Source: Arthrobacter rhombi (GTDB lineage: Bacteria > Actinomycetota > Actinomycetes > Actinomycetales > Micrococcaceae). Taken from it: a DNA stretch of 64,000 bases. The DNA is taken from assembly GCF_900163545.1 (NCBI RefSeq), contig NZ_FUHW01000032.1, positions 117,147 to 181,146 on the forward strand, given 5' to 3'. Made by a program: the position numbers and the translations under genes. Every line of letters begins with the position of its first letter. Position 1 is the first letter of the stretch. The notes beneath the pieces are model-generated. The model was given only the letters and a program-made list of their open reading frames with translations, did no database searches and was not told the origin of the DNA. Positions 51,702-60,789 of the stretch are shown one piece after another.

Positions 51702-52522
51702 CCCCGTCGGAAACACGACCGGCAAGACCGTCGTTGGATGAGCTTCGTGCCGTATGTCAGCCCCCGGAGGTCAGATCCAGACGTAACGCCGAGCATTGGA
51801 CTGCGGAACTATATCTTCGACATATCTCCATCTATCTCACCGCACTACTGGTTCGAACCCCGATCAGTGCCAACGGAGTCACGGGACTCATGATTCTTGC
51901 CGGCTGGGGTATGTCCGCAGCCTTGCTGATTCCAGGAATCTGGGGCCCCCTACTCGCTGTCGTGCTGTCCCAAGTGCAGCTATATTTTGATTGCTGCGAT
52001 GGAGAAGTCGCGCGATGGCGAGAAACCCAGGGGCCCAAAGGCATTTTCATTGACATGGTCGGCCACCATACTACCGAGGCGCTACTACCCATCGCCCTTG
52101 CGGCTCGGATTTCCCTTGGAAACGAAGCGGGGCTCCCCGCGGGACTCGATGACCAGGTGCTGTTCATCGGCGCAATCGTGGCCTTGCTTCTGGTGCTCAA
52201 CCGCTCCTTGAGCCTGATGGTCCACGCTGCTCGCGGCATGGCTGGACTCGGCAAACTTCCCGATACCGGGGATGCGCGGGCAATCCCGTCGACGTCCCTG
52301 TTGGGCAAGTTGCGGAATCTCGCCCGCTTCCTGCCCTTCCACCGGCTTTTGCACGCTGTGGAATTGAGCCTTTTGTTTCTGGTAGCGACCATTGTATCCA
52401 CGATTTTCGGGAGTTCAGGACTTGCCGAAAGCTGGTTACTGTGGCTGCTCGTGCCTGTCACCCTTTTCGTGAATCTCGGGCATTTCGCAGCCAGCCTCGC
52501 ATCATCCAGGCTCAGGGCCTAG
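51698..52522 (+). CDS. CDP-alcohol phosphatidyltransferase family protein with variant active site
   Basis: ATG 51698 gives 274 residues with about six hydrophobic helices. The signature D-x2-DG-x2-AR-x8-G-x3-D-x3-D is present as D98, D101-G102, A105-R106, G115 and D119, but the last Asp, the family's proposed base, is H123. Such enzymes join CDP-polyol to an alcohol acceptor in the membrane. Between two glycosyltransferases and beside TagD and the CDP-ribitol synthase, it may transfer glycerol- or ribitol-phosphate to a lipid-linked sugar. Hence it could be a primase for the polymer. That is inference. Confidence 0.82.
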   Translation: MTPSETRPARPSLDELRAVCQPPEVRSRRNAEHWTAELYLRHISIYLTALLVRTPISANGVTGLMILAGWGMSAALLIPGIWGPLLAVVLSQVQLYFDCCDGEVARWRETQGPKGIFIDMVGHHTTEALLPIALAARISLGNEAGLPAGLDDQVLFIGAIVALLLVLNRSLSLMVHAARGMAGLGKLPDTGDARAIPSTSLLGKLRNLARFLPFHRLLHAVELSLLFLVATIVSTIFGSSGLAESWLLWLLVPVTLFVNLGHFAASLASSRLRA

Positions 52523-52531
52523 GAGGCATTC

Positions 52532-53434
52532 ATGGGCACAACGAATGGAGAGCCCAGCGTCGGAGTCGTGATCCTGACCATGGGAGACCGGCCGCAGGAA
52601 CTTCGGCGCGCCTTCGCTTCGCTTCAATTACAAGAAGGCGTCCGCTTGGATGTTGCCGTTGTCGGCAATGGCTGGGACCCGGCAACACAGCCGGGAGGAC
52701 TACCGGAATGTTTTGTTCCGGTCTACTTGGAAGAGAATCTAGGCATCCCAGCCGGACGTAATGCCGGCGTGCCGCACGTTCGGGGTGAATTCATCCTGTT
52801 CCTCGACGATGATTCGTGGCTTCCAGACATCGATTTTCTGCAAAATGCCGTTGCCCGTTTCCGGAAGTACCCGGATATGGGGATGCTGATGCCGCGCATC
52901 GCTGACCCGGAAAACGAGGAATCGCCCCGTCGTTGGATTCCTCGCCTGAATAAAAAGACGGCGGGGGAGTCAAGCAATATCTTCCATGTTGGGGAGACCT
53001 GTCTTCTCCTACCCAGGGCGATTTTTGAGGCGACCCGTGGTTGGGCTGGCGGGTTTTGGTATGCCCATGAAGGCATTGAGTTGGCTTGGCGTGTGTGGGA
53101 TACAGGCCATCGTGTCTGGTACGCGGGGGACCTGCGAGTCTTCCACCCTGTCGTAGATCCACGTCGGCACGGTGAATTTTATCGGCTGAACGCCCGAAAC
53201 CGCGTTTGGCTGGCACGTAGGAATCTGAGGTGGCCTTTCAGCTGGGCCTACGTGGGGTCATGGACGCTGATCAACATCGTCCGCCTGCGGAAAGACCGCA
53301 AGGGCCTGCGCCAGCACCTCGCCGGGGTGATGTCGGGCTACCGCACCTCCCCTTGGTATCAAACGCCGCGGCCCAAGTTGAAGTGGAGTACACATCTCCG
53401 GATGACGCTGGCTGGTCGTCCCCCGATTATCTGA
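52532..53434 (+). CDS. Family-2 glycosyltransferase
   Basis: The 300-residue GT-A protein starts GVVILTMGDRPQELRRAFASL, and has GIPAGRNAGVPHVRGEFILFLDDDS with the DDD metal site near residue 92. YAHEGIELAWRVWDTG holds the catalytic acidic residue, followed by a short hydrophobic segment and a basic tail. It resembles rhamnosyl- or galactosyl-type transferases of envelope loci. It follows the CDP-alcohol transferase by 9 bases, ending the forward operon that starts at the LCP or tagG gene. Confidence 0.87.
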   Translation: MGTTNGEPSVGVVILTMGDRPQELRRAFASLQLQEGVRLDVAVVGNGWDPATQPGGLPECFVPVYLEENLGIPAGRNAGVPHVRGEFILFLDDDSWLPDIDFLQNAVARFRKYPDMGMLMPRIADPENEESPRRWIPRLNKKTAGESSNIFHVGETCLLLPRAIFEATRGWAGGFWYAHEGIELAWRVWDTGHRVWYAGDLRVFHPVVDPRRHGEFYRLNARNRVWLARRNLRWPFSWAYVGSWTLINIVRLRKDRKGLRQHLAGVMSGYRTSPWYQTPRPKLKWSTHLRMTLAGRPPII

Positions 53435-53588
53435 ACGGGACCGGGTTTCACCGATGAGCCGTGTCTCCGCAACTGCGCAGTTCAAAAACCTGCCTTTTGG
53501 GAACACGTGATGCTTGGAACGTGATCGAGAGGCAGGGTTCGTCTAAAGTGGTTGTGGATCCATAGCCCTCGACGTCAGGTAATAGAAC

Positions 53589-54050
53589 ATGACCAGGACC
53601 GTATTGACCTACGGCACATTTGACCTCTTCCACATCGGGCATCTGAACATCTTGAAGCGACTCAAGGAACAAGGCGACCACCTGATTGTGGGCGTATCAA
53701 CGGATGAGTTCAACGCGGTCAAGGGTAAAAAGCCAATCGTCCCCTACGATCAGCGAGTGGAGATCGTCCGTTCTATCTGTTACGTAGACGAGGCAATCCC
53801 GGAAGACAACTGGGGACAAAAACGCGAAGATATCACCAAATACGATGTCAACGTGTTCGGGATCGGGGACGACTGGCGCGGCAAATTCGATGATCTGGAA
53901 GACAAGGTAGACGTGATCTACCTGCCACGGACTTCAGGGATTTCGACCACCGAAATGAAGCGTGTCCTCAGTGCGTTCGATGAACGGCACGTGTCAGAAC
54001 TCAAACGAACCCTTGATAGCTTGAGCCAGATCGTCAAGGAACTGAGTTAA
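53589..54050 (+). CDS. tagD: Glycerol-3-phosphate cytidylyltransferase
   Basis: TagD makes CDP-glycerol from CTP and sn-glycerol-3-phosphate, the activated monomer of poly(glycerol-phosphate) chains. The 153-residue protein has the HxGH motif in TYGTFDLFHIGH (H15, H18), VNVFGIGDDWRGKFD, and the CTP-binding RTSGISTT. The length is a little above the usual ~130 because of a C-terminal helix (ERHVSELKRTLDSL). The presence of gpsA in the window supplies its substrate. A 154-base gap precedes it, where it may have its own promoter. Confidence 0.94.
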   Translation: MTRTVLTYGTFDLFHIGHLNILKRLKEQGDHLIVGVSTDEFNAVKGKKPIVPYDQRVEIVRSICYVDEAIPEDNWGQKREDITKYDVNVFGIGDDWRGKFDDLEDKVDVIYLPRTSGISTTEMKRVLSAFDERHVSELKRTLDSLSQIVKELS

Positions 54051-54053
54051 AAA

Positions 54054-54101
54054 GATACTCAACGCGGGACTGTGACGGTAGTTCCCGCGAGTTTCAGTAT
54101 C
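54054..54101 (+). terminator. Large hairpin between tagD and the TarI-TarJ gene
   Basis: GATACT (54054-54059) pairs with AGTATC (54096-54101), and inside it CGCGGGA (54063-54069) pairs with TCCCGCG (54083-54089). It starts 3 bases after the tagD stop and could end tagD transcription or fold in the leader of the next gene. Confidence 0.5.
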
Positions 54102-54139
54102 GTACTTGCAATATTTTCTAGACGAGGGATGGTCAATAT

Positions 54140-55567
54140 ATGCGTAATGTTGGTGTGATTCTTGCAGGGGGAGTCGGCGAGAGGGTTGGCTTGGGTATCC
54201 CGAAGCAACTGATAAAAATCGCAGGACGTCCCATTATCGAACACACAATGGCGATTTTTGAGGAAAGCGCCAAAATCGATGAAATCATCGTCATGATGAC
54301 ACCGGGATACCTTGACGATGTTCGGTCTATCGTCAAACGAAACACCTTCAAAAAGGTGTCCCAAGTGCTGGAGGGCTCGGGAACCCGCAACGATACAACG
54401 CAAGCTGCTTTGGCTGCGATGGGCAACGAGGACTGTAACGTCATTCTTCACGACGCGGTGCGTCCGTTGTTATCCCAACGCGTGCTCGACGACGTCGTCA
54501 CCGCTTTAGACACGTTCAAGGCCGTTGACGTAGCGATTCCTTCAGCGGATACCATCATCGAAGTCGACCAGCGAGGCGAGGGGATCCCCACCATTGCCGA
54601 GGTGCCTCCAAGAGCGGCACTACGTCGTGGTCAGACGCCTCAAGCTTTCAAGCTAAGCACCCTGCGAAAGGCATATGTCGGTGCTTCCCACGACCCGGAT
54701 TTCACCGCTACGGATGACTGCAGTGTTGTTCTCCGCTACTCACCCGAGGTGGATATAGGGGTTGTCCAGGGTGAAGAGCGCAACATGAAAGTCACGGAGC
54801 CCATCGATATCTTCGTCGCCGATAAACTGTTCCAGCTGTACAGTGCAGACGGACGAGCAACTTTCGATGATGATGAACTGCGCTCGGCGTTGACCGGTAA
54901 GGTCGCCGTTGTGTTCGGTGGTGCGTATGGCATCGGAGCGGACATAGCCGCACTGGCCGAGGAACATGGGTGCACGGTGAGAACTTTTTCTCGTTCGTCC
55001 ACCAACACGCATGTCGACCGCCGCGCAGATGTCGTCAAGGCCAAAGATGAAGTCTTGGAAGAACTCGGTCGGGTGGACTTCGTGGTCAATACGGCGGGGA
55101 TCTTGCCGCGAGGTCTACTACTCGATGAAACTGACGACTCCGTCTACCAAGCCACGGAGATTAATTATTTGGCCCCGATCTTCATTGCTCAGGCCTTCCA
55201 CTCAGCCCTTCGTGCCTCTGGGGGCTCACTGCTGCTCTTTACCTCGAGTTCGTACACGCGTGGCAGGTCGGGCTACAGCCTTTACAGCTCTGCCAAAGCA
55301 GCAACAGTGAACCTGACCCAAGCCCTAGCCGATGAGTGGGCAGAAGACCGTATTCGGGTTAATTGCGTTAATCCTGAACGAACGGGAACGCCGATGCGCA
55401 CGAAGGCCTTCGGAGCTGAGGACCCCAACTCCCTTTTGGCCTCGGAAACGGTGGCCCGGACGTCCTTGGAGACCCTCATTGGTGGGCGGACGGGGCATGT
55501 CATCGATGTACGCAAAGATGATCCTTTGTCTGCCAAGGCGCTACTCGGCGAGGGCAACGATTTTTAA
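54140..55567 (+). CDS. Fused TarI-TarJ: ribitol-5-phosphate cytidylyltransferase and SDR reductase
   Basis: The 475-residue protein joins an IspD-like cytidylyltransferase (about 1-235; VILAGGVGERVGLGIPKQL, LHDAVRPLL, ATDDCSVV) to a short-chain dehydrogenase (about 250-475; VVFGGAYGIGADIA, NTAGILPRG, Y382-x3-K386). This order matches the Haemophilus Bcs1/Acs1 protein, which reduces ribulose-5-phosphate and makes CDP-ribitol. It therefore probably provides CDP-ribitol for a ribitol-containing polymer. GAGGGATGG lies before the ATG. IspD alone (isoprenoid pathway) is less likely given the fused SDR and neighbourhood. Confidence 0.88.
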   Translation: MRNVGVILAGGVGERVGLGIPKQLIKIAGRPIIEHTMAIFEESAKIDEIIVMMTPGYLDDVRSIVKRNTFKKVSQVLEGSGTRNDTTQAALAAMGNEDCNVILHDAVRPLLSQRVLDDVVTALDTFKAVDVAIPSADTIIEVDQRGEGIPTIAEVPPRAALRRGQTPQAFKLSTLRKAYVGASHDPDFTATDDCSVVLRYSPEVDIGVVQGEERNMKVTEPIDIFVADKLFQLYSADGRATFDDDELRSALTGKVAVVFGGAYGIGADIAALAEEHGCTVRTFSRSSTNTHVDRRADVVKAKDEVLEELGRVDFVVNTAGILPRGLLLDETDDSVYQATEINYLAPIFIAQAFHSALRASGGSLLLFTSSSYTRGRSGYSLYSSAKAATVNLTQALADEWAEDRIRVNCVNPERTGTPMRTKAFGAEDPNSLLASETVARTSLETLIGGRTGHVIDVRKDDPLSAKALLGEGNDF

Positions 55568-55568
55568 C

Positions 55569-55607
55569 TGAAGACAGCCGGACGCCCAACATGCCGCCCT
55601 GTCTTCA
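55569..55607. terminator. Hairpin between convergent TarI-TarJ and TagF-like genes
   Basis: TGAAGACAG (55569-55577) and CTGTCTTCA (55599-55607) form a perfect 9-bp stem around a 21-base loop, immediately after the forward stop and over the reverse stop codon at 55605. It could terminate both transcripts. Confidence 0.5.
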
Positions 55608-57107
55608 CGTCGAAGATGCCGGCAGAGACAGAACTGCCTCGCGGAAGGCGTCTGGCGAAGTACCCCCCAAGTAGTAGGCTGCAGCCTCGTCGCGGGTACT
55701 TCGCATGGGGTCGGGCCCCAGGAACAGGTGCCAAGACGCTGAATCGGGCGACGTCGGCAGATATGCATGTTGGACCGACGGGAATTTTGTACCGATGTCG
55801 GAGTCCCGTCCGTTGGTCGCTCGGCAATGAGCCGGTAGAAGCACTGCCGCCGGCTTGTGTGATGCTAAATAGTCCACCAGCACGCTGGATACGTCAGTCA
55901 CGAGGGCATCGGAAGCGTTGAACAGGTCCAGAAGCTCCATGCTGGCTGTATCCTCGGAGCCAAGGTGACTCAGCTTTTTGTCAACCAAGAGGTTGTCAAT
56001 CTCGGCGATGTCGTCTTGATCTTTGGAAGAGAAGCGGCTGAAGGGATGGGGCCTGAACAACACCGTAATTCCGCGGGCCAAGAGATCAGCGATAAACGGT
56101 ACTGCGATACTCAGTGAGCTCAGGGAAGTTGCCTGATTATACCCTGACCAGGTTGGCGCGTACAGCACGGTTTGTGGTGTACTTCTGAACTCTGGAACAT
56201 TGACACGTTGCAATTGGGGCCGTCCGATTATATGAGCCTGGCCTGGGTCGAGGTTCACATTTTCTGTCGCGTATCTATCTATGGCAGCTTGCCCAGCCAC
56301 GAAAATTGCGTCGTACATCCGGTGTGCTGGGTGCGCCGAAATCTCCTTGTCGGAGTCTCCGTGGCCCAGATATACGTGCTTGACGTTCCGGTAGCTGACC
56401 ATGTTGGCATTATTCGTGACCGAATTCACGTAGAAGACCGCCCGAACGGAGCTCGGCATGACGTCGTCCAGATCCTTGTTTTCGCGACAAGAGATAATGG
56501 GGATCTCAGAGGAGATGGAAGTTGCGAGGTGTTTGGCAGCTTCGGGGTCGCGGACGACGATGATAACCCGCGGCGTAATAGCCAGGATCTGGGGAAGCCA
56601 TTGTTTGATCTGGTAGGCGCCCCCATCGCGACGTCCCATGTACAGAATGTACTGAGGTGTGAAGTTCTCAATAGCCCGTCGTAGGATCGGCCGATACCTT
56701 CGTGCACGGTGGAATTTCATAGCAAGCCTGGAAGCGGCGGCCACAGCCAGACCCAAAGCGATAGTGGCCACGATAACTCGCAGGGCTAGCTGCGCCCCCG
56801 CTATGGCGAGGAAAGCATAAGCGAGGACAACAAGGCCTGTGACCACGGCGGTGATGGCAACGATCCGTGTTTCTTGGCGAGGCGGCGGAAGCTGAATGTT
56901 GTAGGCTGCTGGCCAGCCGCGAAAAGACGCGAGCACTGCCAGCCCAGGCCACGGCGCCATCGCGACGCCGATCTCCATTGCGATGGCTATTTCCCAGAGC
57001 CGTTCAGTTCCATCGACCGCTTTAGCCCCCGATAGGGCTATTGCAATAGCAAGAGCAAAAATCGTACTTGGAATGGACGCTACAAGTGCAGTCTTCAAGG
57101 TTTTCAC
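55605..57107 (-). CDS. CDP-glycerol glycerophosphotransferase (TagF/TagB-like), single domain
   Basis: Starting at GTG 57107, this 500-residue protein has membrane segments in its first ~125 residues (three or four helices). A single Glyphos_transf domain covers about 145-480: GHGDSDKEI, YAPTWSG, FRPHPFSRF and TDVSSVLVDYL. All the family's key His/Arg/Ser residues are present, including an intact RPHP. Its start overlaps the stop of the upstream double-domain gene (GTGA), so they are translated together. It may act as polymerase or as primer transferase. Confidence 0.87.
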   Translation of the reverse strand: MKTLKTALVASIPSTIFALAIAIALSGAKAVDGTERLWEIAIAMEIGVAMAPWPGLAVLASFRGWPAAYNIQLPPPRQETRIVAITAVVTGLVVLAYAFLAIAGAQLALRVIVATIALGLAVAAASRLAMKFHRARRYRPILRRAIENFTPQYILYMGRRDGGAYQIKQWLPQILAITPRVIIVVRDPEAAKHLATSISSEIPIISCRENKDLDDVMPSSVRAVFYVNSVTNNANMVSYRNVKHVYLGHGDSDKEISAHPAHRMYDAIFVAGQAAIDRYATENVNLDPGQAHIIGRPQLQRVNVPEFRSTPQTVLYAPTWSGYNQATSLSSLSIAVPFIADLLARGITVLFRPHPFSRFSSKDQDDIAEIDNLLVDKKLSHLGSEDTASMELLDLFNASDALVTDVSSVLVDYLASHKPAAVLLPAHCRATNGRDSDIGTKFPSVQHAYLPTSPDSASWHLFLGPDPMRSTRDEAAAYYLGGTSPDAFREAVLSLPASST

Positions 57108-60100
57108 AGTGCTTCAGTCTCTGCCGATTCCGCCTCGTTGAGGATTCTTGCGGCAGCGTCGATGAACCCATCGGCGTAGCTGGCGGGCGGGAAGTCACCC
57201 AAGTAATATTCCCGGACGCGTCCTCTGCGGTGCAGCAGTGGGTCATCATTCAACAGATGATTCAATACTTCCTGAAGATTATCGAGGTCACCATGCAGTA
57301 CATAGCCGCCCGACGTCGCAGGCATATCGGCTGCTAGCTGCTTTGGAGTGTGATTGATGGCGGCAACGGCGAAAGGCTTCTCTGATTGCAAAAAATCAGA
57401 AACCATGGCGGAGACATCGGAGATCATGGCATCCGAGGCGTTGAAACAGTCGACCACTCCCATGTTCTTTTCCGCAGACGCGCCATAGATGTGCTCGCGT
57501 CCGGTTTCTGCGTTGTCCAAAGCCAACAAGTTGCGGATTCGGCGCATCCTGCGTACTGCGTCTGGGTAGCGGTAGTTGAACGGGTGGGCCCGGAAAATGA
57601 CGGTGCACCCACGGTCGAGTAGGGCTTGGACGATGTCGACGCCCAGCGGGAGCGAGTACACAGCCGTATCTGCGTACGGCCCTCTCCATGTTGGCGCGTA
57701 GAGGACCGTCTTCGCCTCATCAAGAACATCACGACGGCGAGTGATTGCCTCGACTTGGGGACGACCGACGATCTCGAATTTCTCCCGTGGGATGGTGACC
57801 CCGTGACGTTCATACCTGTCGATCCCCGCCTGACCTGCGGCGAAAATACGGTCGTAGATTCCATGGACAGGGTTGTAGCAAGCGGCCTTTTCCGAATCTC
57901 CATGATTCAGCCATATGTGGGTCAGTTCCCGATGTTCAATTAAATGGGTGTTCTTGACTGCGTTGTTCACGTAGAAGGCCGTTGTCAGGCCCGGCACCAG
58001 GACGGCTTCGAGCGATCCAAGGGTCTTACGATAGATCACGGGAGATTCGGTGACTTTAGCAGCCGCTCGAGCCATCCTTAGATCCCTGGCGATGACGATG
58101 TATGGCTGGCCAAGCCGGTCGAGATAGGGCACCCACATACCCAGCTGGTAAGACACGCCCACGTTCGAAGCAAAATACACGCAGAAGCGCGGGGCATAGT
58201 TCTCCACCAGCTCGGGAAGCCGCGCTTCCAATGACAAGTTCACGTATCGGCGGTGTATGCCTCGCACCAGAACGTAAGTGGTGACTCCCAGAGAGAGTGC
58301 CCCGAAAACTAGCTGGAGGGATCCCCAGAGTGGGAATAGTGCTGCACTGATTGTCATCGCTGCCAGAGCCAAAGCAGAAACCATCCCAGCCCAGCCGCGG
58401 GCAAATGCTAGTGGAACCGCTGCTTCTGTACCAGGGAGGTTTCGTGACTGAAGCCCCTCTGCGCGCCACGTGGATACGGCTTGCCCTTCGAGGCTGATGG
58501 CGAGGAACGCCAAGGCCGGGCCAACGATGGAAGCCCATCCTTGCCCTGACGTGGCCATACCGGCTAGGAGGGTCACGGCAATTAGGCTCCTAGCAATGGG
58601 CATGGAACCCAGCGCGCGGTTCATCCACGCTTGGCTTTTGAAGCCACGGCGGTGGAGATAGACGAAGATCGTCAGCGAGAGTATGGCTGGTACGAGGAAG
58701 GCGAAGCTGCTGACCCCGAAAACCGCCGCTGCTCCCAGAGCTGCTGAGGCCAGAACATCCGGCAGGAAATGTCGGGCCATCCGTAGTGCTTTATTGCGCA
58801 CCCTGCGCGCGCGCCGGCGCTGACGCCTACGGTCCTTTGCCTTCTCCAAGGCTTCAGTATCCAGGAGTGGAACGTCATCTGAATCGCTGGGTTGATCCTC
58901 ATCGTCGTCATCGGGCCCAGATTCGTCTGCCGTTGCCGATGTAGTCATATCCGCCGTGGCGGCCTCAACAGATTCCATCTGCTGGCTGGGCGGATGTTGT
59001 TCTATGGTGGCGACGGCGGCGTCGACGAAGACCGACGAGTAGCCATCGTTGGGGAAATCACCCAAATAGTCTGAACGCAGCTCGAGCCGACGCGCGCGCA
59101 TGGAGTCGTCTTTGAGCAGTTGGTCGAGGACGGCGTTGATATTGCGCAGGTCAGACTGGAGCAGGTACGCAGCCCGGGCAATCGGATATTCGTCTCGGAA
59201 AGACTCTACTGGCGTGTTCACTACGACCATCGCCATGGGTTTGTATGAATACAGGTAGTCCGAAACGACACTGGATACGTCGGAAATCATCACGTCCGAG
59301 AGATTCATGCATTCGATGACGCCCAATCCCTGCTCTGCAGCCTCGCCGTACAGGTGCTTTATGCCGCTGGACTGTGTGTCTGCGCGAAGCAACTCATGGA
59401 CCCGGACGATGATCCCTGCGTCCTCCTCGAACTGGTAGCTGAACGGATGGGGTCTAAAGACGACCCGGACGTGACGTTCCAATAAGGCGGCGATGATTCC
59501 TGGAGCTGATGGAATCGAATGAAGGAACGTTTCATCCACATGGCCACGCCAAGTCGGGGCGTACAGGACAGTGGGCTGATCCGTGAGTGTGGAGGTAGCC
59601 GGTTCGAGCGTCTCTAGTTGGGGCCGACCGACGATGGTGAACTTACCGGGGTCCAGCAGTACACCGTGTGCTGCATATCGCCTAGTTGCAGCGGGTCCCG
59701 CGGCGTAGATCTGGTCGTACATGGCATGTGTCGGGTTGTACGAGGGTGCCTTATCCGAATCTCCGTGACCGAGATAGACATGGGTGAACTGGCTGTAGCG
59801 CACCATGGCACCATTTCCAGATGAGGCGTTGACGTAGAAGAACGTGCTGAGACTGGGCACCACGAGGTCGTCAAGGTCCGCCAGCCTACGGCGCATTACG
59901 ATTGGTGCATCAGTGATTTTAGCCAGTGCGTGCGAAGGTCCCTCTGCTCGGGTGACGATGATGAATTTCTTTCCCGTACGTTCCAGGTACGGCAGCCACA
60001 TGGCGACCTGGTATGAGGCATCGTCCGGACGTGCTGCGTAGATGGCGAACTCCGGCGCATATTCCGTGAGCAGGGAGTGGAGTTCGCGCTCGATCTTTCC

Positions 60101-60706
60101 GTTGTAGCGGCGCCGAAAGAAGACGCTGACGGCACGCATCAACATGAGCGAGGAGATAACGAGCCCAAGGAAGAACCAACCAAGGGCCGAGAGATCCATG
60201 GCCGCAACCAGAACCCCATAGCCGAGAAAGGCCAGTTGGAGATAGACGATGGTCAGTGTCATGCGCCAGACGCGCGGGGCTGTTGGTGCTCCCGGGAGGC
60301 TGAGAATTGCGTGGCCGCCACCGAGTCCGAAGCGGCGCAGCACACGTTCCCCCACGATGGTTCCGGCCCCCACCAGAACTGTGAGTGTGATGAAGAGGGA
60401 TTCGAAGTCTGACGGAGAAGTGGATGCTGCAAGGATGCCGATGGAAGCCAGCAACCCCGCTCGAACGGCTGTATACCGGCCGAGGCCTGGCCGGAAGTCC
60501 CGTCTAGGGAAAAGCACGATGAGGGCAATGACAGACGCCCACGATAAGCCGAGCAGCCAGCCCCACGATTGTTTGTCAGCGTGTTCAATGGCGACTAGCA
60601 AAGTCGTTGCCAAGACCGCTACAACAATTAGCAGAGTGACAATTGTCTGAATCCGTAGCCAGGTGTGGGCACGGGCGGGAGCCAGGCGATCGTGAATCTG
60701 TGTCAA
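57104..60706 (-). CDS. Fused double CDP-glycerol glycerophosphotransferase (TagF-like)
   Basis: TTG 60706 has GAGGAA 9 bases upstream and gives 1200 residues; an earlier in-frame TTG at 60778 is possible. Order: helices to about residue 195; domain 1 (about 215-580) with HGDSDK near 312, APTWRG, FRPHP near 417 and SDVSSVVSDYL; an acidic linker (ESGPDDDDEDQ) with a basic block (KDRRRQRRRARRVRN); more helices; domain 2 (about 835-1195) with HGDSEK, APTWRG, FRAHP near 1037 and SDVSAMVSDFL. It repeats the architecture of the protein at 15130-18930, again with Pro-to-Ala in the second RPHP. Confidence 0.86.
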   Translation of the reverse strand: MTQIHDRLAPARAHTWLRIQTIVTLLIVVAVLATTLLVAIEHADKQSWGWLLGLSWASVIALIVLFPRRDFRPGLGRYTAVRAGLLASIGILAASTSPSDFESLFITLTVLVGAGTIVGERVLRRFGLGGGHAILSLPGAPTAPRVWRMTLTIVYLQLAFLGYGVLVAAMDLSALGWFFLGLVISSLMLMRAVSVFFRRRYNGKIERELHSLLTEYAPEFAIYAARPDDASYQVAMWLPYLERTGKKFIIVTRAEGPSHALAKITDAPIVMRRRLADLDDLVVPSLSTFFYVNASSGNGAMVRYSQFTHVYLGHGDSDKAPSYNPTHAMYDQIYAAGPAATRRYAAHGVLLDPGKFTIVGRPQLETLEPATSTLTDQPTVLYAPTWRGHVDETFLHSIPSAPGIIAALLERHVRVVFRPHPFSYQFEEDAGIIVRVHELLRADTQSSGIKHLYGEAAEQGLGVIECMNLSDVMISDVSSVVSDYLYSYKPMAMVVVNTPVESFRDEYPIARAAYLLQSDLRNINAVLDQLLKDDSMRARRLELRSDYLGDFPNDGYSSVFVDAAVATIEQHPPSQQMESVEAATADMTTSATADESGPDDDDEDQPSDSDDVPLLDTEALEKAKDRRRQRRRARRVRNKALRMARHFLPDVLASAALGAAAVFGVSSFAFLVPAILSLTIFVYLHRRGFKSQAWMNRALGSMPIARSLIAVTLLAGMATSGQGWASIVGPALAFLAISLEGQAVSTWRAEGLQSRNLPGTEAAVPLAFARGWAGMVSALALAAMTISAALFPLWGSLQLVFGALSLGVTTYVLVRGIHRRYVNLSLEARLPELVENYAPRFCVYFASNVGVSYQLGMWVPYLDRLGQPYIVIARDLRMARAAAKVTESPVIYRKTLGSLEAVLVPGLTTAFYVNNAVKNTHLIEHRELTHIWLNHGDSEKAACYNPVHGIYDRIFAAGQAGIDRYERHGVTIPREKFEIVGRPQVEAITRRRDVLDEAKTVLYAPTWRGPYADTAVYSLPLGVDIVQALLDRGCTVIFRAHPFNYRYPDAVRRMRRIRNLLALDNAETGREHIYGASAEKNMGVVDCFNASDAMISDVSAMVSDFLQSEKPFAVAAINHTPKQLAADMPATSGGYVLHGDLDNLQEVLNHLLNDDPLLHRRGRVREYYLGDFPPASYADGFIDAAARILNEAESAETEAL

Positions 60707-60789
60707 TTGATTAGGTTCCTCAATGCTGAAACTGACATGGCTATAAACGTATCTGCTATCGACCGGGAGTATATACAACCAACCCCGCT

